DNA of 64,000 bases from Primula veris (GCA_963682055.1 OY821745.1:23557342-23621341), one strand, 5' to 3'; shown: positions 20,277-32,486, counted from the stretch's first letter. Made by a program: numbers and translations. The notes: generated from the sequence alone by a model not told the origin.

Positions 20277-21255
20277 ATATAAGGCAGGCACTGGTGCTAT
20301 CAAGGCAAGCACCGGTGCTTCACACGTTGAAAACTGACAGAAAGTTCCAGAGGCCCAAGCACTGGTACTTTATGGTTAAAGCACTGGTGTTTTAGATTTC
20401 AGGAACTCCAACCCACCAGCAAGCACTGCCGCACTGGTGCTTCAAGTTGAAGCACTAGTGCTTCAGTACACAGACTCATAAAACAGCTTTTTAGATTTTT
20501 CGAACATTGGGTTTTATCTATTGGATATAACATATAACCAATCCAAATGCTCGTATGGTGTCCAATGGTTATTTTGGGCTACATATACACCTTCATCTCT
20601 CTCCCAAATCATCAAGAATCAATCCTAACTTCCATTGAAACATAACTTTGGCTCAAACTCCATCAAATATCACAAATTAGCTTAGTTAGAAGTAATCAAA
20701 CAGTGAGGGTTCTAGTATTTGACAATATTGGTAAAACACAAATTATAAGCTCAAAATTGAAAGAGGATTGGATATACGCTTAAAAGTCAATTTGTGACTT
20801 AAAGCTCTGGATTAAACATTCGAGTTTACTCAAGGTTTCAGAGGGAGCTTTTAAGTTGGGGTTTTGTATACTCTTGCACTTATATCAAGATTGTATTCTC
20901 GGGTAGAGGGTTAGCAAATCAATTGATTAGCTCGGTAGGATTTGTAATGTTGGGAAGAAGATTATAGTGAAATACTCGGTAAATTTATTTTCAAGAAGAG
21001 GACGTTAGCGGGTTTGCCAAACCTCTATATATCGAGGTGTCAATCTCTCTTCTTTTACTCTTTACTTTCCTCAACTTATTTATTTGTGATTGTGTCGTTT
21101 GCTTCAACTTATTTATTGTTTATCATCGTATATTTATTATTGAAAGTAGATATCGAGATAGTTGCCTTGTTAATTATGCTTAGAATTCAATTCCGTGTAA
21201 AATTCTTAAAAACTTATTCACCCCCAATTTAAGGTTTTGCCATCTCGGGCCAACA
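20277..21255 (+). mobile_element. Probable copia-type LTR relic
   Basis: Starts with a cluster of GCACTGGTGC-type palindromes (20,285-20,470). It has an LTR-like body with a TATATAC-rich segment and ends in ATTCACCCCCAATTTAAGG followed by CCAACA at 21,255. The next bases (TGGAGATAGTCGGAG) look like a decayed TGGTATCAGAGC primer-binding site. The 5' border and target duplication were not found. Confidence 0.4.
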
Positions 21256-21632
21256 GTGGAGATAGTCGGAGTTACACCCTCCTCCGCCCTCATTTTGATA
21301 AAAAAAAAAATAAAAAAAAAAATACAATTTTACAATATATATTGATTAAAGTCTTCAAATATTAGCTTTTCAACCCCCATTTACCAAAAATTAAAGTCTG
21401 TAACCCTTTAAATTTTTTGGTTTCGTCCATGTGTGCTTAAACAAACAATAACAAAATATCTCGGGTGGGTTGGGTCCCCCAACTCGAACCCAACAAATAT
21501 TTTTCCTACCACTCGAGATCCCTTGGGTTGACGTGTTTTATGCCCACTCCTAAATTAATTGAGAGTTTCTATGATCCAATCTGTTTTCTTAACAATACTC
21601 TTGTTACATACTCCTATGGTAATTATAACTAA
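21256..21632. other. Spacer before duplication copy B
   Basis: AT-rich with an A run near 21,300. No gene or clear element seen. Confidence 0.45.
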
Positions 21633-21704
21633 GAACAAAGTGACTTGACAGAGTGGGTGAAGTTCAACGTTCTTACACAAGGAGAAAATGTAAAGTACTT
21701 GGGT

Positions 21705-22629
21705 GGGAAAAAATACGTTTAGTGTAGTGTACGGACAGTGTTTAACAATTTATGTAAGAATCCAAATTTTCGTAGGAAAATACCGTGGTAAAGAGAAATG
21801 AGCTATCCCACATCGCCTAGATATATAGTACCTATATGGTATATAAGGTAGGAGTATCCTCCTTCTTATCACCAAGTCCTTTTAAAGCCATGCGGCCCGA
21901 GAAGCGAGTATGAAATCGGGCCAAAACGGACAATATTGGTGGTAAGAAGCAGATGGTGGCTGTCTGGTCAGAGGACCGGGTCATTACAATTGGTATCAGA
22001 ACCGCTATCTATCCGATGTGGACACTGACAACCTCAGAAGGATGGCGTGCCTGACGAGGACGTCGTGTCTGAAGGGGTCAGAGTGTAAGAACCCGGATTT
22101 TTGTAGGAAAATACCGTGATAAAGAGAAGTGGGATATCCCACAACGCCTAGATATGTAGTGCCTATATGGTAGGAGTATCTTCCTTCTTATCACTAAGAC
22201 CTTTTAAAGCCGGGCGGCCCGAGGACAAAATCGGGCCAAAGTGGATAATATTGGTGGTAAGAAGCAGATGGTGGCAGTCTGGTCGGAGGAACGGATCGTT
22301 ACAATTTAGGTACTAGAGTACCATTTTTAACAATTTTTGTATTAAGCTACAAATTTTTGTCTAATTAAGAACCTAACAGAATAAAATGGGGAAATTAATT
22401 AATGTCATTATATCTCAAATTTCGGGATCTATTTACGAAGTACGTTGACAAAATTATGATCATTATCTAATAGGTGAGAGAATGTTAGTGCAATTTCGTC
22501 ATTTTGTTTAACATCGGGTCCTCAATTGTGACAAAATCTATAGATTAGTAACTCAGTTGTTAAAAATAGTACTCGAATACCTAAATTGTTAACCGCTGGT
22601 AGTAGAGTACACTAAACGTATTTTTTCCC
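21705..22629. mobile_element. Mutator-like MITE, copy B, hosting a complete TRIM
   Basis: Ends GGGAAAAAATACGTTTAGTG and its exact complement at 22,610-22,629. Flanks TACTTGGGT and TACTTGGTC, a near-perfect 8-9 bp target duplication. A related sequence without the insertion reads ACATGGTCC at 3,490 (minus strand). The TRIM is nested within. Confidence 0.8.
21753..22303 (+). mobile_element. Complete TRIM (terminal-repeat retrotransposon in miniature), 551 bp
   Basis: The 5' LTR is 21753-21988 (236 bp, TGTAAGAATCC..TCATTACA). The primer-binding site at 21991-22003 is TGGTATCAGAACC. The internal region is only about 95 bp and ends in a purine-rich GAAGGGGTCAGAG. The 3' LTR is 22084-22303 (220 bp, TGTAAGAACCC..CGTTACA). 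Perfect 5-bp target duplications ATTTA lie at 21748-21752 and 22304-22308. There is no coding capacity, so mobilisation would need an autonomous partner. The LTRs differ at many positions, so it is not recent. It lacks the 5S-like box expected of Cassandra. Confidence 0.9.
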
Positions 22630-22887
22630 TACTTGGTCCACCTTGGATTTTCGGATGAGTCGGTACAAGATCTGAGGGTAGAGCTTGTAGCTCAATATTT
22701 TACAAGACCAACTAAGCATTTGAATCTTTGCACGTATAAGCTATGGATTTCTCCAAAGTTGTTTGCTTTTAAACCTAGTCTTTTGCCTTTGCCGTGAGTT
22801 TCATCTCTGTAATAATTTACTGTGATATATTTATGGAAAAAAATACGTTTAGTGTACTTTTTATGATCTTTGTAACTTGAACCACTT

Positions 22888-22954
22888 TTCTCTCAAAGGG
22901 TATAATTCGTGAATCTTTGTAAGAAAGATTCATGAATTATACACTTTGAGAGAA
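22888..22954. repeat. Short inverted repeat, copy B
   Basis: Same 31-bp-arm hairpin as 6,954-7,020. Confidence 0.85.
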
Positions 22955-23335
22955 CACTTCATAGGATGAGATAATAGAGAGATTGATAGTCCATAACCTA
23001 GAAGTGAGTAGATAGGCATATACGTGAGTGAAGCTTAGTATTGTAAGACTCATCTCTATTCATTGTTCCTTAAAATATCAATATAAAACAGGGTGAGTGT
23101 CCCGAAAACGTAGATTAGAATTAGGTCGAACTCTTTAATTAAACTGTGGTGTCATTTAATTATAGTTTGTTATTGATTCCATATTCAGTAACAACTCCGA
23201 TTATACCTATAGTTTAACTGATAAGCGTAACTGCACTTGAAACTAAGGCAAATGTTATTTCAATATGTTATAAAATAATCGACATGTTTATAAGGGACGG
23301 AAGATCTTGACTCGATAAAAACTTTATGTCACAGC
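22955..23335 (+). mobile_element. Old Sirevirus LTR relic, copy B
   Basis: Counterpart of 7,021-7,400; conserved block at 23,091-23,113. Confidence 0.5.
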
Positions 23336-23952
23336 CTAAGGAAAAAAAATGAATAACGGTATAACGCTTTCATTAACCTCAAATGCGGTGCGAAAGCAAC
23401 TCATACGAAATATTTTTTTTTTATATAACGGATACATCTTTAAAATTTAAAATTTAAATTACTTTGGATAACGCCTTATTGTTGCGGACTTGCATGTTTT
23501 GACCGAAAAATTTCAACAAGTTCAGCAACAAACATACTTTGTAGTTAGCAGGAAGTTAACGTATTCAAATATTTAGAGTGAAAATAAATCATTAGTTGAA
23601 AGAAACTTTTTAAATTTCCTTTCTGTATGATTTTTTAAGTAATTATGACCCGTACGGAAGATGTTTATAATCTGCAATCTAATGTATTGAAAAATATAAA
23701 TCTTGTACATAATAAACTCAATATTACTACAGCTATTCAAAAATGTCAGTAAAGAACATATCCAACTAGAGACAGTTTTTTCATTAAAATATTATGAAAG
23801 TGAATTAAAGACGGTCCTAGACTCAAGTGCAAGTGTCAGACTGACACCGGGTGTATCTAGCAAGACTCTTCCTCTTCTCATCATATACATTAGAATTTAG
23901 ATACATACATATATAGTGTAATTAAAAATAGAGGAATAGTTCTAAAAAAAAA

Positions 23953-25190
23953 ATGGAAGAAACAACAGAAATGATCATGAAGCATAAAGAAGAGATGATG
24001 ATGATGAATTCCGGGTCAAATCTGACCCGACTACCCGCTCATTTCTTCAACCCAATTCTCTCCTCCTCCAACCTTCCTTTTACCACCTTAAACTCTCACC
24101 ACCAAAACCTTCCTCGCCGCATGGCATTTACTGGATGGAAAGGCCCGCTTCGGAAATGGAACGAATGGGTTGACAAAATGCAACCTCTCCACTGGTTCAC
24201 CTGGCACGAAGCCGTATCTATCATGCCATCATGGCCTCTAAAAATCAAATTAAATCAGATGTGAATATTGTTCTAGAGCTAGCCGAGACGTGATGTAACG
24301 CGACGAATACTTTTATATTTCCTTGGGGAGAGGCGAGTGTTAAGCTGGAAGATGTTTTTGTTCTAGGTGGGTATTCGGTTCTTGGTGAATCCAGTTATAT
24401 CTCCGATTAAGGCCGTCATAAAGTGGAGTTTATCCGGATAGATGAGAAATTAAATAATGTGAGATAAGAAATGAACAAGTCGAAATCTAAAAAAGTTGGT
24501 CAAGTTATGTGGATGGATCAATTTATGGGGAGTGGGGGTTAAGTTGAGCATGAGGCCTTTCTTGTTCTCTGGCTATTGCAATATATGATCCCGTTCTCGA
24601 GAAATGTGGTTGGGAGACATCTTCATAAGATTGTGTTTGGGCTTGTCAGATGGATGAGAGTGGTGCTTGCTCCTATTGTGCTTGTTTATCTTTACGGGGA
24701 CTTGAGTTCCTTGAAGGAACAAATAGTTGTTTGTAGTGATGAAAAGGCGATCAATGATAGACTTAATCTATGGTCACAAATGCAGTTAGTTCCGATTTGA
24801 GTTTGGGAAAGATTTCATAATATTAGCTCACAACATAATATTATCGGGGAGGGTGAGCTGAGAATGAGTCGTTGGAAAGATATTGGTACATGATTAGATG
24901 TCGAGAGGGTGAGATTGGCAATCGACAATAGTGTTAAGGAGTTCGTTTGGAGGCCTTACACTACGCCGGGAAGTATCTATCCGGAAAATGGAAAATGGAT
25001 CTCCACTTTTTCAGGTATGCAAGATGATTATAAGTCATTTGCTGAATTTATTAGGGTATCTGAATTAGTAGGGCTCGATTTTATACAATCATATTCTCCA
25101 CATCAATGCATTCAACAACATTTTTCTGGACAAACTTTGAGTCTTTCCAACAATTCAAGTACCATTTTGTAATAGGAGATTCATATGTTT
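23953..25190 (+). pseudogene. PMD gene, copy B plus-strand arm
   Basis: Equivalent to 8,017-9,235. The first 103 codons are open here (MEETTEMIMKHKEEMMMMNS, FTGWKGPLRKWNEWVDKMQP) because the early stop of copy A is absent. A frameshift then truncates it before the WGEASV..LEDVFVLGGYS core, and further stops follow (one TGA replaces the ERW-type Trp). It carries a few mutations of its own, for example TGATTAG in place of CGATTAG near 24,893. Confidence 0.82.
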
Positions 25191-26483
25191 TTGGCGGTAT
25201 ATACAATTTCTCATTTCCAACTATCTTATTGAAAATTTTCCAAACGATTTCAGAAGTACAGCCGAAGCAAGCCACTTTCCCAAAGATATCCTGATCCATC
25301 CCAAATTGCATTGAGACACGATGTGGAGAATATGATAGTATACAATCTAGCCCTATCAATTCAGATACCCTAATAAATTTAGCAAATGACATATAATCAT
25401 CTTGCATACCTGAAAAAGTGAAGATCCAATTTTCATTTTCCGGATAGAAATTGTACTTACCCGACGTAATGTAAAGCCTACTGACAAACTCTTTAGCACC
25501 ATTGTCGATTGCCAATCTCACTCTCTCTCTCTGATAATATACCAATATCCTTCCAACAACTTATTCTCAACTCACTCCCCCCGATATTATTATGCCGTGG
25601 GCTAATATTAGAAAATCTTTCCCAAGTTTAAATCTGAACTAACTGCATTTGTGACCATAAATTAAGTCTATCATTGATCGCCTTTTCTTCACTACAAACA
25701 ACTATTTGTTCCTTTAAGGAACTCAAGTCCTGGTAAAGATATGCTAGCACAACAGAGCAAGTGTCACTCTCGTCCCTTTGACAAGCCCAAATGCAATCTT
25801 GTGAAGATGTCTCCCAACCACATCTCTCGAGAACACGAAGTCGGGAACACATATCACGATAGGTAGAAAATGAGAAAAGTGTCGTGCTCAACTTCACCCC
25901 CACTCCCCATAAAATGATCCATCTACATCACTTGACCAACTTTTTTAGATTTCGACTTGTTAATTTCTTCTCTTACCTTGTTTAATTTGTCGTTTATCCG
26001 GATAAACTCCACTTCATGACGGTCTTCAAACAGAGATATAATGGATTCACCAAGAACCAAATACCCACCTAGAACAATGACATCTTCGAGCGTAATACTC
26101 GTCTCTCCCCACAAAAAATTAAAAGTGTTTGTCCCGTCGCACCACCTCTCGGCTAGCACTAGAACAATATTCACATCTTGTTTAATTTGGTTTTTAGAAG
26201 CCATGATGGCATGATAGATACGGGTTTCGTGCCAGGTGGACTTGTGGAAAAGTTGAATTTTGTCGACCCATTCGTTCCATTTCCAAAGCGGACTTTTCCA
26301 TCCAGTGAATGCCGCATGGCTAGGAAGGTTTTTGTGGTGAGAGTTGAAGGTGGTAAATGAAAGGTTGGAGGAGGAGAGAATTGGTTTGAGGAAATGAGCG
26401 GGTCGTCGGGTCGAGTTTGACCCGGAATCCATCATCATCATCTCTTCTTTATGCTCCATGATCATTTTCGTTGTTTCCTCCAT
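25081..26483 (-). pseudogene. PMD gene, copy B minus-strand arm (least damaged PMD copy)
   Basis: Open from the ATG at 26483 for 186 codons (MEETTKMIMEHKEEMMMMDS, FTGWKSPLWKWNEWVDKIQL, ERWCDGTNTFNFLWGETS, ITLEDVIVLGGYLVLGES), ending in a TAG in place of the Trp codon of copy A. It continues in other frames at 25903-25628 and 25545-25081 (KEFVSRLYITSGKY, VSMQFGMDQDIFGK, CTSEIVWKIFNK). The 186-residue N-terminal PMD half is the longest uninterrupted PMD frame in the window. It could still give a short protein, but loss of the C-terminal half argues against function. Confidence 0.83.
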
Positions 26484-26672
26484 TTTTGTTTTGAGAACGA
26501 TTCCTCTGTTGTTAATTACAGTATATATGTATGTATCTAATCTATATGATGAGAAGAGGAAGAGTCTTGTTAGATAAACCTGGTATCAGTCTGACCCTTG
26601 TACTTTAGCCTAAAGACCGTATTTAATTCACTTTTATTATATTTTAATGAAAAAACTTGTCTCTATTTCGAT

Positions 26673-27009
26673 TACTGTTTTAAAAAGTACGCTATATTGC
26701 GCAACATTTCACGACATAGTCCTTTTGGGAAAAAAACTCCCTACGCTAAAACGCTATTTGGGTGGAAAAGCGCTAAATTTGCGCTATTGGGACCAAAAGC
26801 GTAAAAGGCGTGAAATTTTGGACCAAAAACGTAAATAGCGAGTTAGGAAAAAAAAACAGCGGATCTAAATAATTAATATATGTTGTGTAATTTTCATAAA
26901 AGTGTGTGTAGTCCAGATGGTTGTGACAGCGCATTATGTTCCTACAGACCCAAGTTCGAAATTCACCTGAAAAAACGTTATCGTAGCGATAACACTATTT
27001 AAAACATTT
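26673..27009. mobile_element. hAT-type MITE shared by both duplicates, copy B
   Basis: Counterpart of 10,730-11,067. The flanking 8-bp repeats have decayed (ATTTCGAT and ATCTAGAT), showing that the insertion predates the duplication. Confidence 0.75.
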
Positions 27010-28308
27010 ATCTAGATATGTTCTATATGTAACTCGTTTGGCTATTGCTCCAGCAGTTCTTTCTGTGGTTTACTAAGATTTGAGTTCGATAAATAATATG
27101 TTAGTATCTCCTTCGAAGGGATCAGACAGAAAAGGGGTTAGTTCTAAAACAAACATTTGCGCACCGTTTCAATTGGTGCAGATTTGGGTTTGGGAGATCA
27201 GGTTTTTAACTTTTAAGGCCAACCCTAATCTGATTCAAGTTGGAGAGCCAAGATTTTCCAGGTGGTAAGAGCAAATAACATTGAAAACAGACGATCTAAG
27301 CAAGGCCTTCAATTTGGCTGGTGAAGATTTCCAATGGCAACCATACTGTATGGTCGTAAATAATTGGAGATTCAACGAGTTCTATAGGACAGATGGAGAT
27401 TTAGTCAATGTTGAGACTGGTATGGACGAGGATATAGAGTCTTTTGCTCTGTGAATTAGACCTAACAAGCTAGTTGGATTTGGAGGTCATACCCAGAAAT
27501 ATCTGCCACATTTTGTGGCTATGCAGTTTGGGTACGATCAAGATATTCCTACTATTGTCCCTAGAATCAACGGAAGGCCTGATTCTGCTTGGGAATATTT
27601 CAAGAGACCAATTAGGGACAACAATATATATCTACCTCCTCGTCTGTTTGAGTCGGATGTTACTTTTCGATACTTTTCTTGGTAGGGCCTCACTGTGACA
27701 GCTAAGGAAGAAAAGATTGAGAGCAATGTGGAGAAATCTCACTCGAAAATTGAAAATTAAATCTCTAAGAAACGTACTAAATATAAAGAAGACTGTGATC
27801 CACTCAATGACCTATTAATTGGAGAGTTATTGAGACTTGTTCACAAGAAGAATGTAGTTGAAAAGGGAGTTGTAAGGGAGCACAAATGTTCGAACACATA
27901 GAATTCTGAAAATAGGCCTTTGGGTTTGAACATAAATGTAGCTCGGCCTTTGGGTTTGGAGATTAATAGAGCTGGTGAATATAAGGAGATTAACGGAGCT
28001 GGTGAAGAGTAGGAGATTAATGGAGCTGGTTAAGACAATGAGATTAATGGAGCTGGTGAAGACAAGGAGATTAATGGAACTCGTGAAGATGTGGAGATGG
28101 TGGCGGATCCTATGGAAGCAAATTCATTTGTTGATGAAAATGGAAATGAACAGAAAACTATTTTGTCATCTGAAGTAAGTTATGATGCAAAAGAATTCCA
28201 AGCTGGTATGAGCCGTGCAAGCGAGATATGAAACTCGGAAATCGAATTAGCAGGCTCGAGAGGTTGGTTGCTAAGATCAAAGCTGAAAGATTTGGGCGTG
28301 ATGTTTAA
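27010..28308 (+). pseudogene. PMD gene C-terminal half, copy B
   Basis: Counterpart of 11,068-12,367 with the same stops, including those in the minisatellite. Motifs LQLVQIWVWE-like, LIQVGEPRFSRW, QFGYDQDIP and the RLERLVAKIKAERFGRDV end are all present. It adds a one-base deletion near 28,199 (GAATTCCAAGC for GAATTCCCAAGC) that shifts the last segment. Confidence 0.82.
27959..28093 (+). repeat. 27-bp coding minisatellite, copy B, 5 units
   Basis: Same unit number as 12,017-12,151. Confidence 0.92.
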
Positions 28309-28530
28309 GGAAGTTCCTGTCTCAACCTTAACTAAAACTCGATGCCTAAATATCTTTCTGATAGTTATATACAACTTTACTTTGGGAAAAGAATAGGAAA
28401 TTTACTGCTTTGTCAGCAAAAGAATAGTTCCTAAGTGCCAGCTGTAGTTAGCATTAGTGATATACTTGCATAACCTAAAAGAAAAGGAGTACCCTTATAA
28501 TTTTCAGAACAAGAAAACATCACATTGTAC

Positions 28531-28992
28531 CAATGTTTTAAATAACATTATCGCTACAGTAGCGTTTTTTCGAGAGAAACGCTAAAAGCGCAAATAGCGT
28601 TGCTACATAGCGCTTTGCGGTGTATTTTTTTTTTTTGCCTAAATACATATAAATATAGCATTAAATTCAAAACATCTAATAAAAATTAACTAAATATATA
28701 TAAAAAATTGTAACTAATAATCACAAAATGATTATACTTGAGATACCAGAGTATTTACTTTGTTTGCAAGAGTTTTGGGGTTTGATTCTCTTTAAGCTCC
28801 AATAATTTCATTAAATTTTTTTTTGTAGTGCACCCGCTATAGCGTAAATAGCGTCCGATATAGCGTAAATAGTGTAAATAGCGTTCCTATAGCGCGAATT
28901 TAGCGTTTTTTCATCCAAATAGCGTTTTAGCGTCGCGTTTTTCTTTCAAAAACCACTATATCGCACAATGTTGCGAGCTTTTTAAAACAGTG
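28531..28992. mobile_element. hAT-type MITE present only in copy B
   Basis: 462 bp with ends CAATGTTTTAAA and TTTAAAACAGTG (terminal inverted repeat) and perfect 8-bp target duplications CATTGTAC at 28523-28530 and 28993-29000. Copy A has a single CATTGTAC at 12584-12591, the exact pre-insertion site. The interior is rich in AGCGTAAATAGCG and AGCGTTTTAGCG motifs. No ORF. Confidence 0.93.
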
Positions 28993-29000
28993 CATTGTAC

Positions 29001-29941
29001 TAAGTAAACTAGATTCTAGGAAAGGAAAGGAAACTGAAAATGCTCCAACAAGTCAAGACAATGGTGGCAGGGTTGACGGGAGACCGTACCGGGCCTCACG
29101 GCTCCGAAGGTCACAAAAAATTCAATTTATATATATGTTAAAAATATGTAATGAATATCTGCTAATAAAAAAACTCCATACAAGTAAAATGACATAATTA
29201 TTTTATGTCAATTAAAAAGTATGATTACACAATATGAATAGAAAAAAGTATCAAATGATATATTAAATATATAAAGATTGAGCACAACGAGAAACGGGAC
29301 CTGATATTTTTGCCCCAGGGAACAAAAACACTAGCCCTGTCTCAAGACTACGGACAACCAAAGCCTCGGACAGATATAGAAAAAGAAATTGGGTTAATAA
29401 AAAAGTATAGATTCAATAGTTATGATTGACTGTAAAATGATAATTACATGTCAAGAATCTTGCAATGAAAAACACAAACTACAGTAATCAAACAATAAAA
29501 TCATCTGTGTAGTGTAATACAGAAGACAGCTACAGGAATTTAAGTTTTGATGAAGTCGTATTTTGTTGAACAAGCAACAGACTACAAGTTACACTAATAC
29601 ACCACATATAATCGACAAACATGGCAATCGATTGTAATTGTGGTTTAGGTTGAATAAATTGGACATGGCAATCAAATCTTGACTTAAAGAGCACTCTTTA
29701 CATAACAATCAGAAAAAGACTGAGATAAATGAGACCTTTAAATCATATATAGCATTAATCATGCCAAAAAGACATCTAAACAGTTACACCCATTCATACC
29801 TTTTTTCCTAATACCTAAACGTACCATGTTTTTATCCAGTTTCTCTAATACTTGTATTGCTATCTTTTCATGACGATAAAAGCACTATGCTTCCCTTTTA
29901 TTTTTCCAAAACTAGGCTGCAGATAACGAAGTCTACGAAAT
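29001..29941. other. Non-coding, copy B
   Basis: Counterpart of about 12,592-13,530; no gene seen. Confidence 0.5.
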
Positions 29942-30144
29942 ATATTTGCCAAAGCAACTTCGTCCAAAATTGAGACAGGAATTTCCTCAGTCACTGTGCC
30001 CAAAGGTTTTAGCTTTAAGCCTAGCAGCTAATCTTTCGCAGACAGTGACTGAGGTTGGCTGCTAAGCTTAAAGCTAAAACCTTTGAACACTGTGTTTGAG
30101 GAAGTTCCTGTCTCAATTTTGGCCAAACCTGCTTTGGCAAATAT
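29942..30144. repeat. Hairpin of PMD 3'-end sequence, copy B (88-bp arms)
   Basis: Same indel-free arms and loop as 13,531-13,733; the only difference I find is one base in the right arm (CCAAACCTGC for CCAAGCCTGC). Confidence 0.85.
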
Positions 30145-30590
30145 CTATGGTAGATTTAGTTATATGCTGCTTATTCTAATCATATCAACCATAGAGCTAT
30201 TTGTCAAAGGTCGATTTTGCTTCTTCCCGAGATTTCAACCTTAGTCATGAGTCATTCCTCAGAGTCCACCGACACTTGACTCAAGAATTAGAATAAGCAA
30301 AGAAAACTGAAACACATTCCGCAAAAGTGCTGTTGAAGTAGCTATAACACTTGACAATAGTTATTCAAATGTCTATTTCTACCAGGCTTTCATGTTTTGT
30401 CACTCAAAGATATCTGAATTCTTAGATGTCACTAGTAATTAAGATTTGTCACATTGAAAAGATATTTGAGGCTCACCTTATTAGAAACATCAGAACTAGA
30501 TACCAGTACGGATTGTCATATACGATTAGCAGCAATTAGTACTACCACAATGCAAAGATAACATGTCAAAAAAAATTATAAATACCTTAA
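30145..30590. other. Non-coding, copy B
   Basis: Counterpart of 13,734-14,179; no gene seen. Confidence 0.45.
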
Positions 30591-31435
30591 AGAATGAACG
30601 CGTTCTTCAACTTCTTTGGCCTGTTCAACATCAGTGGCGTACCATATTTCGCTATAAATTGATCCAATCCCAGCTATCAACATCTGTAATTGGAAGAAAC
30701 ATATTCCGATACGTTTAAAAGTAACAAGCATTGAAGTCACGGTAAGAAAGCAAAAAAAAGAAAAAGAAAAATAACCTCGAAGGAAAATGTCGGAGTCGTC
30801 AGCATATCCTTTTAATTTCCAGTAAGTGTGGCCATCAGTATCGGAAATTAGATTTCTTGTTCTGGCAGCCTCATAGCTCCGTTTTTCAATGAGAATTATT
30901 GGCGAATATCAGTTAGATTCTAGGATCAAATGTTGTAGAGGATGCTAACTCAAATAATGGGCATAATAAAATCTACCAGTTTTAGGACATTTACAAAAGT
31001 AATTTTCACTTTACCGATTCAACACTGAATCAAAAAAAATTATTAATTTCATTCATTTATTTTGTCAATCCATTTGATTGATTGTTAGTCAAATCACAGT
31101 CTAAATATTTTTCTTTTTAACTAAGCAACCCTATCACGTTTTATTAAAGATAGATTCAAATTTACAATGGAAAGGCAGTATGAAAATTAACCAAGAACAA
31201 AAATAAAAGGTTAAAAACAAACTTGTATACTCACTTGGTAAATAGAACTTCATCACATAGAAAAGGGGAAAGTAAGGATTTTAATCCTTATTGAAGAGCT
31301 TAAACTTCATACTCATCAACTTCCAAATTAATACTGTCCAATTCAGTATCTCCAATATATCGAGAGGCTTGGAGAGGCAATTCTGCAAAGCTTGTAGCCA
31401 TGATGAATCCTTGCCACTTCTAAACAAGAAAAAAC
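30591..31435 (-). pseudogene. Exon-like remains of an unidentified gene, copy B
   Basis: Counterpart of 14,180-15,000. The middle segment here reads further upstream (IILIEKRSYEAARTRNLISD). A one-base deletion in the first segment (CAATTCAG for CAACTTCAG at about 31,340) breaks its frame, so copy B is more decayed there. Confidence 0.42.
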
Positions 31436-31719
31436 ATAGATATCAGTATATTATCATAGTCATTAGAATTTAATCGACTCATTTCGATTATAATACGTAC
31501 TTATTTCTAAGTTCTTGTTAATCATGGTGAGAAAAGAAATATGGAAGTGGATAACTGGGGACTGTTTTCTTATTGAAATTTCTGTAGTATAGTACTTTTG
31601 TTTTGGAATGTGGAGTTCTCAACTAACAGCAAAAACAGTCGAATCTAAGAAATGTTATATGCTTTAATATAAGCATATATATAAAATATCAAATATATAA
31701 AAAAGATGGACAATCAAAC

Positions 31720-32312
31720 CTATTTCTCGATTCACTATAAGCCCAAAGAGGTGAATAGGGTCCCAAATAAGGAGAGATCATATGTAAAAAGCAAGTCCGG
31801 TTACATCTCTTCCTAATCCTAAATGGAATGTAAGGATTCATATGTAAACATAGTATCTATTTAGATACACTCGAATAACCCCTTCTCATAATGAGAATGT
31901 ATATCCCTATTTCGGTCTGGTCTGGTATGGAATGAACTTATAATCATGGAATCGACTCGATCATCAGATTTTAGATTATAAGTTCATAACCCTAGCCCAT
32001 TCCCGTTTTGGACGGAACAGATTTACGAATTATTTGATTCCAGTAATTAGTGAAAGGATCTTAAACTAAGAAATAGACCCTAGAACCTAAAATAGGGTAT
32101 CCTGAGCAATTGTAATAATCGGGTTCATTGATACTATTACATATACAATCATACTAAATTCGATGGAATTGTTTGATCTTATCTTCTATAATTTCGCACG
32201 TAAGGGGTTATTTCTTTGTTTCGTCCAGTCATTAATAACTTTATTAATTTAGATAATAATAGATAGAAACAAAGCTCGTAAGGAATCCTACTAAAACCAA
32301 GAAATATAGGCC
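31720..32312. other. Probable plastid-derived segment (NUPT), copy B
   Basis: Counterpart of 15,290-15,880. Confidence 0.45.
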
Positions 32313-32486
32313 TACCTGCCATCCACACCAGAATAAATAGAAAAACCAACTAGTGGAGGAAGACAAGTTTTCCGAAAAAATCAGCTAGTGGAGGAAGACC
32401 CCCTATTGATAATATTTTGACCGAGATGAAGAAACTACACTTTCGATGATGACAATAAGACATCTTGTTTACGAAATGAAATTTCG

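Larger units (their letters stand above)
21633..22800 (+). pseudogene. F-box-associated gene remnant, copy B
   Basis: Short FBA-like stretches on either side of the MITE (about 21,640-21,704 and 22,630-22,790), matching 6,014-6,085 and 6,687-6,850. The upstream part of the gene present at 5.2-6.0 kb is missing because the duplication starts here. Confidence 0.55.
23768..26664. repeat. Large inverted repeat of PMD gene sequence, copy B
   Basis: The left arm is 23768-25104 and the right arm 25320-26664, with a 215-bp spacer. Same arrangement as 7,833-10,721; the structure survived duplication without collapse. Confidence 0.88.

Noticed and set aside
21753..22303. Assigning the TRIM to Cassandra
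   Set aside because: The 5S-rRNA-like promoter block that defines Cassandra LTRs is not visible.
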